Assembly (NCBI RefSeq): GCF_000423005.1
Contig: NZ_AUHD01000008.1
Coordinates: 205,241-269,240 of the forward strand
Length of the DNA: 64,000 nt
Source of the DNA: Gelidibacter mesophilus DSM 14095
GTDB taxonomy: Bacteria > Bacteroidota > Bacteroidia > Flavobacteriales > Flavobacteriaceae
Direction: 5' to 3'
In this document: one piece after another, positions 63,069 to 64,000 of the stretch
How positions within the stretch are numbered: position 1 is the first letter of the stretch
Layout: every line of letters starts with the position of its first letter
The notes under the pieces: model-generated
The model's database searches: none
What the model was told of the DNA's origin: nothing
The model's input: only the letters and a program-made list of their open reading frames with translations
Program-made: the position numbers and the translations under genes

Positions 63069-64000
63069 ATGGCCAACACACTTGATCCAATGGACTTAAA
63101 ACAAATCATTTCCCTTCATCTGGATGGGTTCAGCAACCGTAAAATAGGTGCTACCCTCGGGATATCCCGCAACACGGTAAACAATTATGTGCGGCTGTTC
63201 AAGGCCAGCACCCGTTCCTTAGAAGAGCTTTTGGCCAGTGACAATGTTGCCCTTGAGGCACTCTTCCCTTCCAGTACCACCATAGCCAATCCCCGCTATG
63301 AGGAGCTCATGTTGTATTTTGACGGCATCAATAAGGCACGGAACCATCCGGGGTTTACCTTTTTGTTCCATTATCAGGAATATCTACAGACCGCTAAGAA
63401 GCCCTATAGCTATACCCAGTTCATGGAGCATTACAACCGTAAATATGCAAAGGTGAGGGGATCCATGAAATTGGAACATGATCCGGGCAATGAGATGTAT
63501 ATCGACTTCGCGGGCAAGAAGCTGCAGATCGTGGATCGGTCCACCGGGGAACTCATCCCGGTGGAAGTCTTCGTGGCCATCCTCCCCAACAGCCAGTACA
63601 CCTATGTGGAGGCCTGCCATAACCAAAAGAGAGCGGATTTTATTACCTGCTGTGGACATGCCTTGGAGTTTTATGGCGGCGTTCCCAAGGCCATCGTCTC
63701 CGACAATCTAAAGTCGGCCGTGACCCGTGCCAGTCGCTATGAGGCAGATATCAACCGTAGTTTTAAGGACTTTGCCAGGCACTACAACTGCGTGATCAAC
63801 CCGACCCGTGGCTATTCCCCGCAGGACAAGGCCCTTGTGGAGAATGCCGTCCATCTTGCCTACCAGCGCATCTATTATCCCTTGCGCAATATGACCTTCT
63901 TCTCCCTCAACGAGCTCAACAGGGAGATCCGCAGGCTGTTGACGGCCTATAACAATCTATTGTTCAAGAGAAAGCAGGCCAGCCGCTTGGAGCTCTTCCA
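63069..64000 (+). CDS. istA: IS21-family transposase IstA, cut by the window edge
   Basis: The frame is open from ATG 63069 to the window end (310 codons). It begins with a helix-turn-helix (LDGFSNRKIGATLGISRNTV) and continues into a DDE integrase domain with NEMYIDFAGKK, KAIVSDNLKSAV and KALVENAVHLAYQ giving the Asp-Asp-Glu residues. The typical GYSPQDKALVENA stretch supports IS21 IstA. The istB ATPase gene should follow beyond the window. GC content is clearly higher than in neighbouring genes, which suggests recent arrival. Confidence 0.93.
   Translation, partial: MANTLDPMDLKQIISLHLDGFSNRKIGATLGISRNTVNNYVRLFKASTRSLEELLASDNVALEALFPSSTTIANPRYEELMLYFDGINKARNHPGFTFLFHYQEYLQTAKKPYSYTQFMEHYNRKYAKVRGSMKLEHDPGNEMYIDFAGKKLQIVDRSTGELIPVEVFVAILPNSQYTYVEACHNQKRADFITCCGHALEFYGGVPKAIVSDNLKSAVTRASRYEADINRSFKDFARHYNCVINPTRGYSPQDKALVENAVHLAYQRIYYPLRNMTFFSLNELNREIRRLLTAYNNLLFKRKQASRLELF

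Overview
The window looks like a chromosome segment of a member of the Flavobacteriaceae (Bacteroidota). The base composition is low in GC. Several promoters carry the Bacteroidota -7 element TAnnTTTG, and Shine-Dalgarno sequences are largely absent. The gene content is also typical of the family: GlnRS with a C-terminal extension, a head-GIN/DUF2807 protein, glgA-glgC, a TonB-receptor-like protein, PD40 and M28 lipoproteins, and the mobilization pair BtgA-like/DUF5712. The species cannot be named from the sequence alone.

Region 1 (1-37,400) is mostly core chromosome. It starts with two broken genes (a GNAT/FemAB-like acyltransferase and a TPM-domain protein), followed by glnS, folB and a tRNA-Cys. 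Degenerate tandem copies of the tRNA's 3' half follow it. Next come a lipoprotein, a LysE-type exporter, a DUF2807 protein, YbjQ and rnr. An unusually long 885-bp gap between the divergent rnr and rpiB genes holds a perfect DnaA box and is a weak oriC candidate. After it lie rpiB, a CDF transporter, an ElaA-like acetyltransferase, a double-OmpA protein, an S41 protease with rnpA, an MBL-S8-M1 hydrolase operon, a DUF202 protein, a CPA1 antiporter, glgA-glgC, lepA, a TonB-receptor-like protein, a PD40 lipoprotein, an M28 peptidase, dusB, an FtsX/LolE-type permease, rbfA and a methylmalonyl-CoA epimerase.

Region 2 (37,476-62,726) is a 25.25-kb integrated mobilizable element in the 3' end of a CAU-anticodon tRNA gene. 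It is bounded by exact 17-bp direct repeats. Paired TGATAC/TGATACC motifs with 11-bp periodicity near both ends are probably integrase arm sites. The backbone is a tyrosine recombinase, an excisionase-like HTH protein, a RepA-like ATPase with an apparent 1-base frameshift, an iteron-like CTCGTAA cluster, a toprim primase, an oriT-like region and the two mobilization genes.

The cargo (45,700-62,600) is a defence island. It begins with a 112-nt hairpin and small genes including a HEPN-like protein. A four-gene operon follows: MmeI-like DNA methyltransferase, AlbA_2/Schlafen-type ATPase with a winged helix, DEAD/DEAH helicase and GIY-YIG nuclease. An array of six TAGACATTT repeats sits between the ATPase and the helicase and ends at the helicase ATG. 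After that come a Septu-like ATPase/HNH pair, an HD-Hsp90-like fusion protein and an RloC/PrrC-like AAA ATPase. The last genes are separated by long, repeated, foldable spacers that resemble cassette boundaries. Two spacer families occur twice each in this window.

Region 3 (62,727-64,000) lies outside the element. It holds a terminator probably displaced from the tRNA gene, then the multiple end repeats and the istA gene (cut by the window edge) of a GC-richer IS21-family insertion sequence.
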